This document shows, one piece after another, positions 22,651-34,117 of a DNA stretch of 64,000 bases. Both the position numbers and the translations under genes were made by a program. The stretch is from Euphorbia lathyris (lineage: Eukaryota; Streptophyta; Magnoliopsida; Malpighiales; Euphorbiaceae). The stretch is taken from assembly GCF_963576675.1 (NCBI RefSeq), contig NC_088919.1:44538501-44602500 (forward strand). The letters are read 5' to 3'. The notes under the pieces were generated by a model. The model saw only the letters and a list, made by a program, of their open reading frames with translations, was not told the origin of the DNA and searched no databases. How positions within the stretch are numbered: position 1 is the first letter of the stretch; each line of letters starts with the position of its first letter.

Positions 22651-22777
22651 TCGCGACTGAGATTTTCATAATCTCAGTCGCGACTTACGAAAGGCGTCAC
22701 GGAAGAAGAACGAAATCTTCAACTCGCCCCTGTACCCCCTGTCGCGACTGAGATTTGTAGAATCTCAGTCGCGACAG
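22651..22777 (+). repeat. Two signature hairpins in U3 of element A
   Basis: At 22651-22683 a 14-base arm TCGCGACTGAGATT pairs perfectly with AATCTCAGTCGCGA across a 5-base loop. At 22739-22777 a 17-base arm (CTGTCGCGACTGAGATT) pairs perfectly across a 5-base loop. The same arms recur at 19247-19280, and a close variant at 17594-19178. Confidence 0.9.
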
Positions 22778-22892
22778 TGAAGCATTCTGCACATATTTCA
22801 CATGTTTTAATCCGAGAAACGCGTCTGTTCGTTTGGATAAAAGCGACTATTCACCAGCGGACACGACCCATCATTTGCAACCCTTCAACAAC

Positions 22893-22900
22893 TATAAATA
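22893..22900 (+). promoter_or_regulatory. TATA box of element A LTR
   Basis: TATAAATA in the LTR, about 115 bases downstream of the second U3 hairpin. It is the likely core promoter of the element. Confidence 0.6.
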
Positions 22901-23888
22901 AGTGATCCATTTCAGAAATTTGAGATGTTGGTTAAGTTAGAAAAGTTAGAGAAGAGAGTTATTATGTTGAGTTTCTGAATCAGAAAAGAGTCAGAAAGTT
23001 AGATTTCATTTCTGTAAACAAACTTGATGTACACAAGTTGTTATTAGATTAGTTATAAACACAGTATTAGTTTAGTTTCAAAGGTTGATCAGAGACAAGT
23101 TTTCATTCTGGTAGTGGACTGACCAGTCTCTATTCCGAAGATTCAGCGAGAAGAATTGACGGCTGAAGCGTATGGGGTCTGACAAACCTACGGAGTTTGA
23201 GGGAAAGATTGACAACCCGGATCTCAAAGTTTCTACTTCTCTGTTAACTTGTGAAGATTCACATTTCATTAATGATATACTTATTTATTCAATACATTCT
23301 TTCTGTTGTTATTTTGATATTGTTCTGACAAAATGATTTTCAAAATGATAAATTGGTGTTTTTATTAAAACGTTCTATTCCATCTTATTCATATAAGAAC
23401 TTTGTTGAACACTTGACAGATTTAGTTTTTATGGATGATATGATCGCTGATCGCGGCTTATTAGACATAAAATACTAGTTTGATTAAGGTAGCAATCTGC
23501 TCCGATCTAGAGAGATTTCTACGGTTCAAAGCCATTTAATTGAATAAATTCCTATATTATTACATGTCCATAGTCTTTCCAAAGTTGAAGTTGTTTTCTT
23601 TGCTTTATGAAAATAAGTTTTATACGTTCTATTTATTCTAATTACGGAAGTATCTGTCTTGTAATCAAAATCTCAAGACGGAACTGTTCTCTATACTCGA
23701 TATAATATTCTTATCTAATCCTAATTTACCCAAACCAATTCAATCAATTAAACGAATTTCTTTTATTAAACCTAAACACGTGATTAAAACTGAATTAAAT
23801 AAAGTTTTAGTTAAAAAGCGTTCCCTGTGGGTTCGATATCTTTTATTACTACAAGCGTATACCGTGCACTTGCGGAAATCGCTCAACA

Positions 23889-26293
23889 AACATATGTGGA
23901 CTTTTCCATCCCAAAACCTTAGTCGGAGACAGATTCAGCAAAATTGTGGCATGTGCCATAGCTTCCCCCCAAAACAATATAGGCAATTGTCCTTGATTTA
24001 GTAAAGCCCTAGCAATACTAGTGAGACTTCTATGCCTCCTTTCCACTACTCCATTCTGCTGGGGAGTGTAGACACATGTCCTTTGGTGTATTACTCCATA
24101 TTTCTTAAACATAATTTGAGTAATATGCCCTACAAATTCTGTTCCATTGTCTATTCTAATCCCCTTAACTATAGCATCAAATTGAGTTTTCACCAACAAG
24201 AAAAATTGCTCAAGTAAACCAGACACCTGATCTTTAGATTTAAACAAAACAGTCCACGTGCATCTTGTAAAATCATCCACTATAGTAAGCATGTACCTAT
24301 CTCCACTTAATGAACATGTTTTGTAAGGCCCCCAACAATCAACATGTACCAACTCAAAAGCTGTAGAAGTTTTAATACTGCTAAGGGGAAAGGGTTTCTT
24401 AATTTGCTTTGATTCAAGACAAACTTCACAGTATTTAAAACTATCTATAGGCACATTAGTCACACAATCAGTATGAACTAACTTAGTTTGAGACATATGA
24501 CCTAGCCTCTTATGCCACACCATAACTTCACTATCATCATGAGCATTTAAAACTACATATGGACAACCAAAAGAACCAGTATCAAGGTAATATAACCATT
24601 GCTTCAAATTCCCAAGGGCAATTTTCTTCTTAAATTGATGGTCCTGTAAAACACAGCATACTCCTGAAAACTGGACTGAGATATCTTGATCTTGTAGCAA
24701 CTTGCTCACAGACATCAGATTGTACTTGAAGTTTTTAACTAACAAAACATCTGTTAGTTTAAAAGCTGCATTAAAAACTTTGTCTCCTTTAAACATCACT
24801 AACACATCTTCTCGAGTTGGAAGATATATTTTCTTGGGTGCAATTTTGGTGACATTGCTCAATGACTTGTGATCAAAAGTCATATATGTTGTTGCCCCGG
24901 AGTCAATAATCCATTCACTGTTGCCAGTAGTATCAGATTGATAGGAATCATTACCTGCACAAGCTTCTGAACAAGCTCCAGCAAATGCAGAAAATTCATG
25001 AGAGTTGTTACTCTCTTGAGACATCTTTTGCTTCCATGCTCTTTGAACCTCCTTCTGAATCATTTCCTGCATGTTTTCTGATTTATTTTGCTGCTCCACC
25101 TCTATACCAAACTCATCCATAGGCGAATTAAACTCAGATTGCTCTTGAGTGAAATTAGCTTGATGTGCCACTGGCCCCATAACTCTTTTGCCTTTGAACC
25201 ACTCCGGATAACCTCGAATTCTAAAGCACTCTTGTTTCTCATGACCTCCCTTTCTACAATATGTGCAGAACTTATCTGCCTTATTCTTTCCTCCATTTGA
25301 ATTACCTCCTCTATTGACATTACTACCAGCAGTAGCATTATAACCAGTAAAACCACTAGTATTAGAAGATCCTGCTCTATAATTGTTGCTATTATTTGAA
25401 CGCTGAAAATTATCAGATCTATTTCCTGGAGATCTGTTGCTCATAGTCATATTCACAAAATCACTTTGCACCGATTCAATCATACTGCGCTGCCTATCTA
25501 TTTTGATCAACATAGAATAGGCCTTATTTATATCTAGTAATGGATCCATCAAAAGAATTTGATCCCTAACATGATCGAATTCAGTATTTAATCCAGATAA
25601 AAATTGCATAAGTTGTTCTTCTTCTAACAAATCCTGTGCAATTTTTCCAGATTCACCACAAGTACATACACGAGCAGGCTTCATCACAACATATTCATCC
25701 CACATTCTTTTCATTTTGCTAAAAAATTCGGTTAGAGACATACCTCCCTGAGTTAAACTGCAGATTTCTCTACGCAGGTGGAAAATCAAAGGGCCATTAC
25801 TCTGGCCATACCTCAATGCCAATTCATCCCATAATCCTTTAGCCGTTGGCGCATACATGATTGTCTCTGCTATTTCCCTCGACAGAGCATTCAAAATCCA
25901 TGAGTAAACCAGATCGTCCATCTCCTTCCATTTGATATACGCATCTGACTTCTTGTTCTCTGGAGCTTCATCTTTAAGAATGAAACTAGATTTCCTCTTA
26001 GCATTTACTGCTAACAACATCGATCTCTTCCATGGAAGATAATTCCGTCCATTCAACACTACACTTACAAGTATCAATCCCGGATTATCTAGGTTTTCAT
26101 TTTGATTCACATTCATTGTTTCTTCTTCGTTGTGATTCAGATCTGAGATTGAATCTGAATTTGAGAATTCTTGTTCGCTTTCTTCTTCTTGCTGTTCGCT
26201 TTCTTCTTCTCCTGTAATTTCTTCCTCTTCCTCTGTTTCTCTACTCTGAATATTTTCTACTACTTCAGAGTATGATCTTCTTCTTCGAGTCAT
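23889..26293 (-). pseudogene. Element D gag-protease-integrase, truncated by insertion
   Basis: The ATG is at 26293. The N-terminal 60 residues are strongly acidic, unusual for a copia gag. A copia gag domain follows (WKRSMLLAVNAKRK, KEMDDLVYSWILNAL, GLWDELALRYGQ). A zinc knuckle CTYCRKGGHEKQEC is near residue 345 with CX2CX4HX4C spacing. The protease has IIDSGATTYMTF near residue 463. The pre-integrase domain has WHKRLGHMS and CEVCLESKQ. The integrase has D in VHVDCWGPY, D in IRIDNGTEF and E in [10 protein letters not shown]. The frame stops being copia after about GWKSPHMFVE; residues predicted beyond that come from the LTR of A and are not part of the gene. Lacking RT, this copy cannot replicate. 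Confidence 0.92.
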
Positions 26294-26330
26294 CTGTCAT
26301 CTTCTTTGCATTTCCGGATCTATCCATGAT

Positions 26331-26342
26331 GCTCTGATACCA
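26331..26342 (-). promoter_or_regulatory. Element D primer-binding site (initiator tRNA-Met)
   Basis: On the minus strand, TGGTATCAGAGC starts directly after the LTR end. This is the standard copia primer site complementary to initiator tRNA-Met. Confidence 0.92.
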
Positions 26343-26558
26343 TGATAAATTGAGAGAAAAATATTGAAGAAGGGAAGAAGATTGAATTCTTATTAACCAA
26401 ACAAGTCACAACGATTACACTATATAGAGGAGGAAACAGACAAAAGAGCAATTGGCAAGCACGTGCCAGGTGCATGCTCATAACAATCAAAGGCAAATAA
26501 CCACAAGGGTCCTTATACAAAATAAACTGAAATAACAAAATAACAACTAAATCCTTCA
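26343..26558 (-). repeat. Element D 5' LTR (short)
   Basis: On the minus strand it runs from about TGAAGGATTTAG to TTTATCA, about 216 bp, directly followed by the primer site. A TATATA box lies at 26421-26426. The outer end at 26558 is inferred from the required TG start; the partner LTR is off-window. Confidence 0.65.
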
Positions 26559-27321
26559 GATATTTTGGAAACATGTTTATTTACTTCAACTTTGACGCGT
26601 GTTCCGATTGATTTTGGATGTTTTTGGATGTTTTTAGTTGTGATTGCTTAAACTTGATTTCTAGAAAACGAATTGATTGAACGGATGATTCAAGGATTGG
26701 AAAACAAAAACCTTTTTGGATTTTTAATTCCATTATAAAAAAAAGCTTAACTAGCTCCATCCGATGACACTATGAAAAATAAATCAACACAAGATTTATT
26801 GATTTTTAAAATAATTTGATTACAAATGTTTAATGGGAAAGAAAAACGGAAGTCGCAGTTGAAATGTAAGTCAATTTTCGGAAGAATTTACATTGATAAT
26901 ATATGAATTGAAAATGGTTAAGTTGAGATTACCTGTAATTAATAGTGTCAATAAACTTAGAGGGTGTTTGTTTCAGTTTTTCGGAGAAACGTTTAGCGTT
27001 TCACTCCAAACCGCAGGAAATATAGTGTTTGGCTAGGTTTATATAACCGCAACGTTTAACATTTTCTCTGGAAACTGCAGCGTTTTGGAGCGTTTCACGA
27101 AAAGCTCCTATTTGGAGCTTTTCATAAACAGATGTTTGCAGTTAGTTGTTATTGACAGAATTATCCTTCTTATTTCTACAAAATATGTTTATTCTTTAAC
27201 ATTATTTATATTTCTACAACATAATTACCGGAAAACAAGATTTTGTTGCGTTCAATAAATTTTTTATTTTTTATATAGATTATTTTTATTAATTTGTGTA
27301 ACACATTTTTTATTTTATAAT
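26559..27321. other. Non-coding stretch; possible hAT-like terminus at 26961
   Basis: No gene seen. AGGGTGTTTGTTTCAG at 26961 resembles, in inverted form, GCTGAACCAAGCAGACCCT ending at 29761. These could be the ends of an old hAT-like element that later received the MITE at 27322 and the Helitron at 27782. I found no matching 8-bp duplication, so this stays tentative. Confidence 0.3.
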
Positions 27322-27664
27322 AGGATAATGTGCAAAAATACCCCAATATTGTCTTTTGTACAAGTTGGACAAAAAAATCGATATTTCATCGAATTTATAA
27401 ATATTAATTTTCAATTTTATTATTAAATCACAAAAAAAAATATGAAATATATGTTTTAGAACTACTGGTATGTGCAATTGGTGTATAATAAGAAATAAAA
27501 TATCTATGTTTTCTAATAATATATGAAATCGACCCAACTTGCCAATGTTAGAGGTAAAATTGCTCTTAACTGTCAGCGTTATGGGTAAAATTGCACTATT
27601 TTAGACATTAAAAGTAAAATTATTTCTAGTTGTAAACGTTATGTGCATTTTTTCACATTTTTCC
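27322..27664. mobile_element. Small MITE with 9-bp target duplication (Mutator-like)
   Basis: The left end AGGATAATGTGCAAAAAT and the right end, read inverted as GGAAAAATGTGAAAAAATGC, are imperfect terminal inverted repeats. The 9-mer TTTTATAAT occurs on both sides (27313-27321 and 27665-27673). The sequence is AT-rich, so chance is not excluded. No coding capacity. Confidence 0.5.
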
Positions 27665-28407
27665 TTTTATAATTTCATCTTTGATTAATTTAAAACATGT
27701 CTATTTTAGAGATTTTAAATTCGAACAGCAACAATTCAATATAATTTTACCAAACACTAGTAATTAAACAGCTAATCAATATTTATATAATATAAAACAG
27801 TAACGATGGAGCTGAGGTGTCACTTCCTCCTTTTTTACTGATAAAAAACATAATATAATATAAAATATTTTAATTTAATTATATTATTATTATATTTATC
27901 TGTAAAAAGATTATTTTATCCGTACTATATCTAAGAGTTCTACATAATTTAAATTAATCCCTAAAATCTCTCTAATTCTCTGCATATCTATATATAATAT
28001 AAAACATTAACGATGGAGATGAGGTGTCACTCCATCCTTTTTTACTGATAAAATATATAATATATTATATAATATATTAATTTTAATTATATTATTATAT
28101 TTATCTATAAAAAAATTATTTTATTCAAATTATATCTAAGAGTTCTACAAAATTTAAATTAATTCTTAAAATCTCTCTAATTCTCTACACATCTATATAT
28201 AATATAAAACAGTAACGATGGAGCTGAGGTGTCACTTCCTCCTTTTTTACTGATAAAATATATAATGTAATATATAATATCTTAATTTTAATTATATTAT
28301 TATATTTATCTATAAAAAGATTATTTTATCCGTACTATATCTAATATTTCTACAGAATTTAAATTAATCACTAAAATATCTCTAATTCTCTGCATATATA
28401 TATCTAA

Positions 28408-28720
28408 GGCTTTGATTAGATGAGAGGTTTTGAAGGGTAATTAAAGGGAGGGTAGGGAAAGGTTAATGAAAACCCTTGTTTGGAAGATTAAAAAATATGA
28501 GGGTAAGGGTTTTGAAGGGTTAATGAAGGGTTTTGAAGAGTTCAAAATCAATAAGTTTTTAATAGATTTTCAACCCACCAAATCAATGGGTTTGGAAGGG
28601 TTTTGATGAACCCTTCCCTTTCTCCCAAATAAGGGTAAGGGTAATACTCTCTCTCCCCTTCCTTCCCCTTCCGTATCCTCCCTTTAATTTCCTTTTAAAA
28701 CCTCTCATCCAATCAAAGCC
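28408..28720. mobile_element. Tourist-like (PIF/Harbinger) MITE inside the Helitron array
   Basis: 313 bp with terminal inverted repeats of 27 bases beginning GGCTTTGATTAGATGAGAGG, two mismatches, flanked by TAA on both sides (28405-28407 and 28721-28723). The interior is also largely self-complementary (GGGTAAGGGT-type words on both sides). No ORF. The host repeat unit reads through cleanly when the MITE and one TAA are removed. Confidence 0.9.
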
Positions 28721-29637
28721 TAAAAGTTCTACATAATCTAAACTAATCTCTAAAATCTCTCTAATTCTCTGCGTATCTATATATAATATAAAACATAAAA
28801 CAGTAACGGTAGAGTTGAGGTGTCATTTCCTCTTTTTTTTACTGATAAAAAACATAATATAATATATAATATATTAATTTTAATTATATTATTATATTTA
28901 TCTATAAAAATCTATATATAATATAAAACAGTAACGATAGAATTGATGTGTCACTTCCTCCTTTTTTTACTGATAAAAAACATAATATAATATATAATAT
29001 ATTAATTTTAATTATATTATTATATTTATCTATAAAAAGATTATTTTATCCGTACTATATCTAAGAGTTATACAGAATTTAAATTAATCCATAAAATCTC
29101 TCTAATTCTCTGCATATCTATATCTAAAAGTTCTACATAATCTAAATTAATCCCTAAAATCTCTCTAATTCTCTGCATATCTATATATAACATAAAACAG
29201 TATCGATGGAGCTGAGGTGTCACTTGCTCCTTTTTTACTGATAAAATATATAATATAATAAAATATATAATATATTAATTTTAATTATATTATTATATTT
29301 ATCTATAAAAAAGATTATTTTATCCGTACTATATCTAAGAGTTCTAAAGAATTTAAATTAATCCCTAAAATCTCTCTAATTCTCTGCATATCTATATATA
29401 TAATATAAAACAGTAACGATGGAGTTGTAGTGTCACTTCCTCATTTTTTACTGATAAAAAATATAATATAATATATAATATATTAATTTTAATTATATTA
29501 TTATATTTATCTATAAAAAGATTATTTAAATTAAATGTCAAAATAAAATAATAATGTTTAATTTATATAGCACTTTTAGATCATTAATTGTAATTATTAG
29601 ATGATATTTTTGTTAATATTTATATATTAAGATGAAT

Positions 29638-29664
29638 CCGTGCATCGCACGGGTCAAAAACTAG
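29638..29664 (+). promoter_or_regulatory. Helitron 3' terminus: hairpin plus CTAG
   Basis: The stem CCGTGC/GCACGG with loop ATC is followed by GTCAAAAA and CTAG. This is the rolling-circle termination signal of plant Helitrons. Confidence 0.85.
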
Positions 29665-29997
29665 TAACAAACAGGTAACAGCAACAGCTACAGCTTACTG
29701 CAACTGCAAATAGCTAACAGCAACCGCAACAGTTTAATAACAGCTGAACCAAGCAGACCCTTAATGAAATTAAAATTGAAATAAAGATCTTGAAACCAAA
29801 ACAAGTGACAATTTTTGTGTTTCTGAAGCTGTAAATAATGTTGAATACATAAACATTTAACGTTGGATAGAGGATAACCAAAAACAAATTTTGCCGAAAT
29901 AACAGTAACTCATTGAAATTACAGCAATAAGTCGTGATGGTCAACGGAAATTTGAGGCCAAAAACTTGCGGAAACTCAAAAATTATAGCTCAAAAAA

Positions 29998-30847
29998 GGC
30001 GTAATGCATACCCAGCCCCCTAAAGTTGTCCGTTTTGTTCATTTAACTTCCTCATCTTACGGAACAACCCTTTAACCCCCTAAACTTAAAAAAAAACACT
30101 ACTTTTAACCCCATATTTTAGACTGCCGAGATATAATGTTGTCCGTGTGTATCACGTGTGTGACACGTGTGTATCCCGCATTACCCAGCCCCCTAAAGTT
30201 GTCCGTTTTGTTCATTTAACCCCATCACCTTATGGGACAACCCTTTAACCCCCTAAACTCCAAAAAAAACGCTACTTAATATTGAAAATTTGCTATAAAT
30301 ATCATTTAGTCATCACTTCTCTTCCACTGTATTCTATGCTTCATGTCAAATCAGATTTTAACTCTTCCTTTGTATTGCCTTCCATTGTATCTATATACAT
30401 TGTGGTCATAATTCATACAAAGTTGAAGCATTTTTTTACAATTCTAACGTGGATTGAGACCAAAAAAAGCACCAATTAAAAATTAGAAAGACACCAATTA
30501 AATCTTCTTTATCTCCAATGCCCGTACTTGAGTTGGAACTAGGAGTTTTTTTGGAGTTTAGGGGGTTAAAGGGTTGTCCCGTGAGTTGAGGGGGTTAAAT
30601 GAACAAAATGGACAACTTTAGGGGGCTGGGTATGCATTTTTTTTACCGTCGGAGGCAACAACAAAATCCTCCCATGCGCCTCCTGTGTTTGAGACACAAA
30701 CGTTGACTAGGTCAATGCCACGTCGGATGATATGGGGTTAAAAGTAGTGTTTTTTTGGAGTTTAGGGGGTTAAAGGGTTGTCCTGTAAGGTGAGGGGGTT
30801 AAATGAACAAAACGGACAACTTTAAAGGGCTGGGTATGCATTAGGCC
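29998..30847. mobile_element. Mutator-like non-autonomous element with doubled inverted repeats
   Basis: The ends GGCGTAATGCATACCC and GGGTATGCATTAGGCC are inverted repeats that continue inward for about 50 bases (CTAAAGTTGTCCGTTTTG). The perfect 9-bp duplication CTCAAAAAA flanks the element (29989-29997 and 30848-30856). A second, inner pair of the same repeat lies at about 30175-30270 and 30540-30635. This suggests either a nested insertion of a relative or a duplication of the termini. The 270-bp core has no gene. Confidence 0.88.
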
Positions 30848-30856
30848 CTCAAAAAA

Positions 30857-31491
30857 TCAGGGTTGCTGTAAAAAATAGTGATACCGTAACATTGGTTCTT
30901 TCAAACATCAATTATTTCTAATATATTTATTGTGCTACTAATACAGTTACAAAAGAACTTGTTAAAATCCTAATAACTAATAAGTCTAACATATATAAGG
31001 TAATCACAATTTTTTTTTGTCTAAGTGTCTAAAATGTTATTAACCTTACTAATATAGTTATAAATAACCAACGAAAATTTACAAAACGGTTTCAGTTTAT
31101 CGACAAACTTGTTTAAAAGTCTGATATAACAGTCAAATAACTTTCAAACAAGTTCGTTGGAATTTTCTTTTAGATAGGGTTCAAATCCATATTGGTTGGA
31201 AATATGATATGAGGACTAAATTTATACAATCACTTTTTCTTAAATATTCTAATCATCCAGAGATGAGTCAAGGACTATAAAGGAGATTATTCACGAAGAT
31301 GGAGAAAAATGTCAGCATCCCCCATCCAACTCCACCTCATTTACGATGCTAATAGCCTACCCATTATTTACTAGTCGAGCCAATTAAGGCCCATCATACA
31401 ATTGTCTTTAGAGTTCTGGGTGAATAAATTGGGGAAATTCAGATTTTAAAAATTATTTACAAGTTTGTAAAAAAAAAATTATGAATTATAT
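30857..31491. other. AT-rich non-coding stretch
   Basis: I see no gene, RNA or element boundary here. Confidence 0.6.
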
Positions 31492-31494
31492 TAA

Positions 31495-31927
31495 GGGAGC
31501 GTTTGGTTCAAACTTTAGAATCGGAATTGGAATCGGAATCAGAATGTTACAGAATCAGAATCGGAATGGATATTTATTTATTTTGTTTGGTTTAATCCGG
31601 AATCGGGATACAATTACATTTTGGATTACTAAAAAATTTAAAAAACTTGAATTATTAGCATTATAATAGTAAATAATTTTTATTTTGTACAATAACTGCA
31701 AAAACGTGGGATTTTTTTGTAATTTTAATAGAACAACATGAGGTGACTAGATTTTCAATTTGATTCCCTGGGAATCAAACTCCATTAACGTGGTTGTAAG
31801 GGGGAATGAGTTAATGGGAATTTTATACCCATTCCATAGCTAATTGTGATTAACCAAACATAAACAATTGGAATGTTTCTTTCCCATTCCCATTCCATGG
31901 TGTATTTTTACTTAAACAAACACCCCC
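31495..31927. mobile_element. Tourist-like (PIF/Harbinger) MITE
   Basis: 433 bp. The left end GGGAGCGTTTGGTTCAA and the right end, inverted, GGGGGTGTTTGTTTAA are imperfect inverted repeats. TAA duplicates flank it (31492-31494 and 31928-31930). The interior has repeated GGAATCGGAATC on the left and CCCATTCCCATTCC on the right. No credible protein. Confidence 0.8.
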
Positions 31928-31930
31928 TAA

Positions 31931-32619
31931 GTATGCAGTTAACGATTTCTATGGGCATTTCACCAACTAATCTACTTAGAAAATTTGATATAAATTTGAC
32001 ATTTGCAAGATAAAGATTCATATATTTTTGATATATTACTAATTAAAATACTAATAATGATTAAACAATAAATATCATTATATTTATGAATTTCATGTAA
32101 AGAACCCGAATAAATTAGACAAAATGCATTGTCAATTCGCATTTGAAAACTATAAAAAATTATGTCAAGTCTTAATTTTGATTTATGTCAAATTAATAAA
32201 ATCATTACTTTTAATTTATTTTAAAAATTGGAGTTTATAAATTATAGGTCTAGGATATATTGTCTATGGTTTAGGATTTATGAATTGGAGTTAAGAATTT
32301 TTAAATTATGATGTAAAAGCATATTTTATTTGTTATATATGAAAAATAATGACATATTCAGAATTAAGTTTACAAATCTGATTTAGTTCTAATTTTGTAG
32401 CTAATTATGAATTCATGTAACTAACTCTTATTTTTTTAGTTTATTTTTTTGGTAGGGAAAAGAAGAAAAAAACAAAACACCACAACAAGTTAGCTTGGGA
32501 TTAGCCTAGGAAAGCTAACTCCCACATTATCTTCCATAAACAAAGACAAAAGGAAATTAGGGGGAGACGAGAAAATCGAGACGCCCAAAGCCCTCTATGG
32601 CCTTCTGTAGCAAGCCGAT
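31931..32619. other. Non-coding stretch; possible LINE 3' tail near 32445-32610
   Basis: Most of it is featureless AT-rich DNA. The last part, read on the minus strand, ends in CCTACCAAAAAAATAAAC-like sequence and looks like the 3' tail of a degraded LINE. Evidence is weak. CCGAT at 32615-32619 is the flank, and possible target duplicate, of element B. Confidence 0.35.
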
Positions 32620-33567
32620 TGATGAGTGTCCGGTAGAGCTCTAAATATATATTATGATAAAGACGTTACGACTATGGATATGATCTTCCTAGATGCTCTA
32701 TCTCTACTAGACGCTACTACTTAGGGGCAAGTATACCCCATCGTATCAAGTAATAATCCGGTTAAGACCGGGTATCGAATCCACAGGATTTATAACCACA
32801 AGTATTAAACGACTCGGTTTTATATGTTATCTAAGCGGTGAATACTTTGGGTTGATTTGGGAAACAACTACAAGCTACTCCTAACTATGGGTGAGACAGA
32901 TTTATATAACAAAAACTCTACGAAGTGATATGGATGGCGATAAGTTATAAGTATGATAAACAATGACTCCAAATATATACGGTTAATGATTTACTCTTGC
33001 AATGACGACTACGTGTAGTTTGACCGACCCGTGAAGTACTTAGACTACGTGGTTCCTAGTCAAGGCGTGTCTAATGCTGGGGATTAGAAACTAGGGCCCG
33101 TAAGTTCCGTGGCTTGTCAATTCCTACGGTTTCCAGTGCGTCACTTCCGGTAAGGCAACACCTAAGTGAATCCCTAAAGATAGCCCGAATGGCGTCGGAA
33201 ATCGCGCTCCCCTACACAATAATCAATTACAAATATCAAAACAAGTAGCAAGCATCAACACATATAGAGAAATAGAGATTGTAAATCATAAATTATAAAT
33301 ATGGGAAGCGTAAATACGGAATACAACCAAGCCTAGTACATAGGAAGAGTACAAGCTAATTAGCAAGTGAAAAGGGAAGAATCAGCCCTCGGAACTAGCT
33401 AACCGGACTCAAGGCCGTCTCTTAGGTCTTGGAGGTGGAACTCTCGAGCTTGGTGAACGAGGATGGAACGGAACTTTTACGGAGTAACGAAATACACGAA
33501 CAAGCTCTCAAGGTGATAGAGTTTTGCTATGTAAAATCTGAATGTCTAAATGAGTGCTAATCACTCT

Positions 33568-33575
33568 TATTTATA
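33568..33575 (-). promoter_or_regulatory. TATA box of element B LTR
   Basis: TATAAATA on the minus strand. The repeated GC-rich words begin about 75 bases upstream of it in the direction of transcription. Confidence 0.6.
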
Positions 33576-33651
33576 CACATCAAGCTAGGGGTAAAATCAT
33601 AAATTTACAAGATACAAGCATGGAGATACATTATTTCTGCAGTTGCACTAT

Positions 33652-34117
33652 GATACGCCACGCGTAGGGTTGAGGACGCCCCACGTATTGACCCATTCCG
33701 TTAATACTCTCTTGCATGTGGGCCAAATTCGGATTTTGTTGTCTCAACTATGCCCCGCGTAGTCTGGGGTACGCCCGCGTGATTGAGCTCCTGAGATTTA
33801 ATAGCTTGAATCATGCCTTATACGCCATGCGTAGCCTGGAGAACGCCCCGCGTATGTGAGTCTCTGGATCTTTAGATTGAAGAATTTCCATATACGCCCC
33901 GCGTGTAAGATGGGACGCCCCGCGTAGAACCTGTTGACTTGGAAGACCATGCAGTCTGACCTTCATGATTGAGACTATTATTGCTTCTACGCCCCGCATG
34001 GTGGTTCATACGCCTCGCGTATCAGTGGGTAAGTCCCACGTGGTGCCTGTGGACTGAGCAGTCAGTTCTGACTAGATATCACACGCCCCGCGTGGAGGTT
34101 GATACGCCCCGCGTATG
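33652..34117 (-). repeat. Array of ACGCCCCGCGT words in U3 of element B
   Basis: Thirteen recognisable copies occur in about 465 bases, mostly in direct pairs separated by 7-10 bases, for example at 33892/33915 and 34082/34104. Each word is itself self-complementary (ACGC, CCC, GCGT). Outer bases vary in step: TACGC with GCGTA, but CACGC with GCGTG at 34082. The central triplet is CCC, CAC, CAT or CTC. Confidence 0.85.

Larger units (their letters stand above)
1..23888 (+). mobile_element. Element A: Athila-like Ty3/gypsy LTR retrotransposon, 5' end off-window
   Basis: Pro, RT, RNase H and integrase are read on the + strand in the gypsy order, followed by two accessory ORFs, a polypurine tract and a 3' LTR. 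The 5' LTR and most of gag lie left of the window. The element is interrupted by element C (1688-13337) and a Mutator-like element (15606-17443). The coding parts resume exactly across the C insertion: the pol frame continues from 1687 to 13343 once the duplicated ATTTT is counted once. The right flank (23889 on) is a copia element in the opposite orientation, so A inserted into that copia element. Placement in the Athila group is inferred from the pol sequence style and from accessory ORFs of the ATHILA ORF-1 type downstream of pol. Confidence 0.88.
22372..23888 (+). repeat. Element A 3' LTR
   Basis: It starts TGTTAAGCCC after the polypurine tract and ends CGCTCAACA (TGTT/AACA ends), 1517 bp. 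The last 75 bases, with CCCTGTGGGTTCGAT, have the usual Athila LTR-end style. A TATAAATA box at 22893-22900 puts U3 at 22372 to about 22925. Two strong hairpins lie in U3. The sequence switches to copia coding sequence at 23889. The 5' partner is off-window, so the ends rest on motif and context. Confidence 0.85.
23889..26558 (-). mobile_element. Element D: Ty1/copia retrotransposon, split by element A
   Basis: Read on the minus strand: a short LTR (26558 down to 26343), an initiator-Met primer site, then one long open frame with gag, protease and integrase that ends abruptly at 23889 where the LTR of element A begins. RT, RNase H and the 3' LTR must lie left of the window, beyond the 5' end of A. 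The remaining coding part has no stop or frameshift. Confidence 0.9.
27782..29664 (+). mobile_element. Helitron with tandemly repeated 5' region
   Basis: The 3' end is canonical: a 6-bp stem hairpin CCGTGCATCGCACGG at 29638-29652, eight bases further on CTAG at 29661-29664, then host T. The 5' type end TCTATATATAATATAAAAC occurs repeatedly, at about 27782 (degenerate), 27987, 28192, 28776, 28911, 29180 and 29391. Each is followed by CAGTAACGATGGAGCTGAG with variations. The unit length is about 205 bases; one unit is short (about 135). Only the last unit runs into a true 3' end. There is no replicase gene, so it is non-autonomous. A Tourist-like MITE interrupts the fourth interval. Confidence 0.8.

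Noticed and set aside
23849..23888. Last residues of the copia D frame
   Set aside because: They lie in the LTR of element A and only by chance stay open; the copia sequence stops at 23889.
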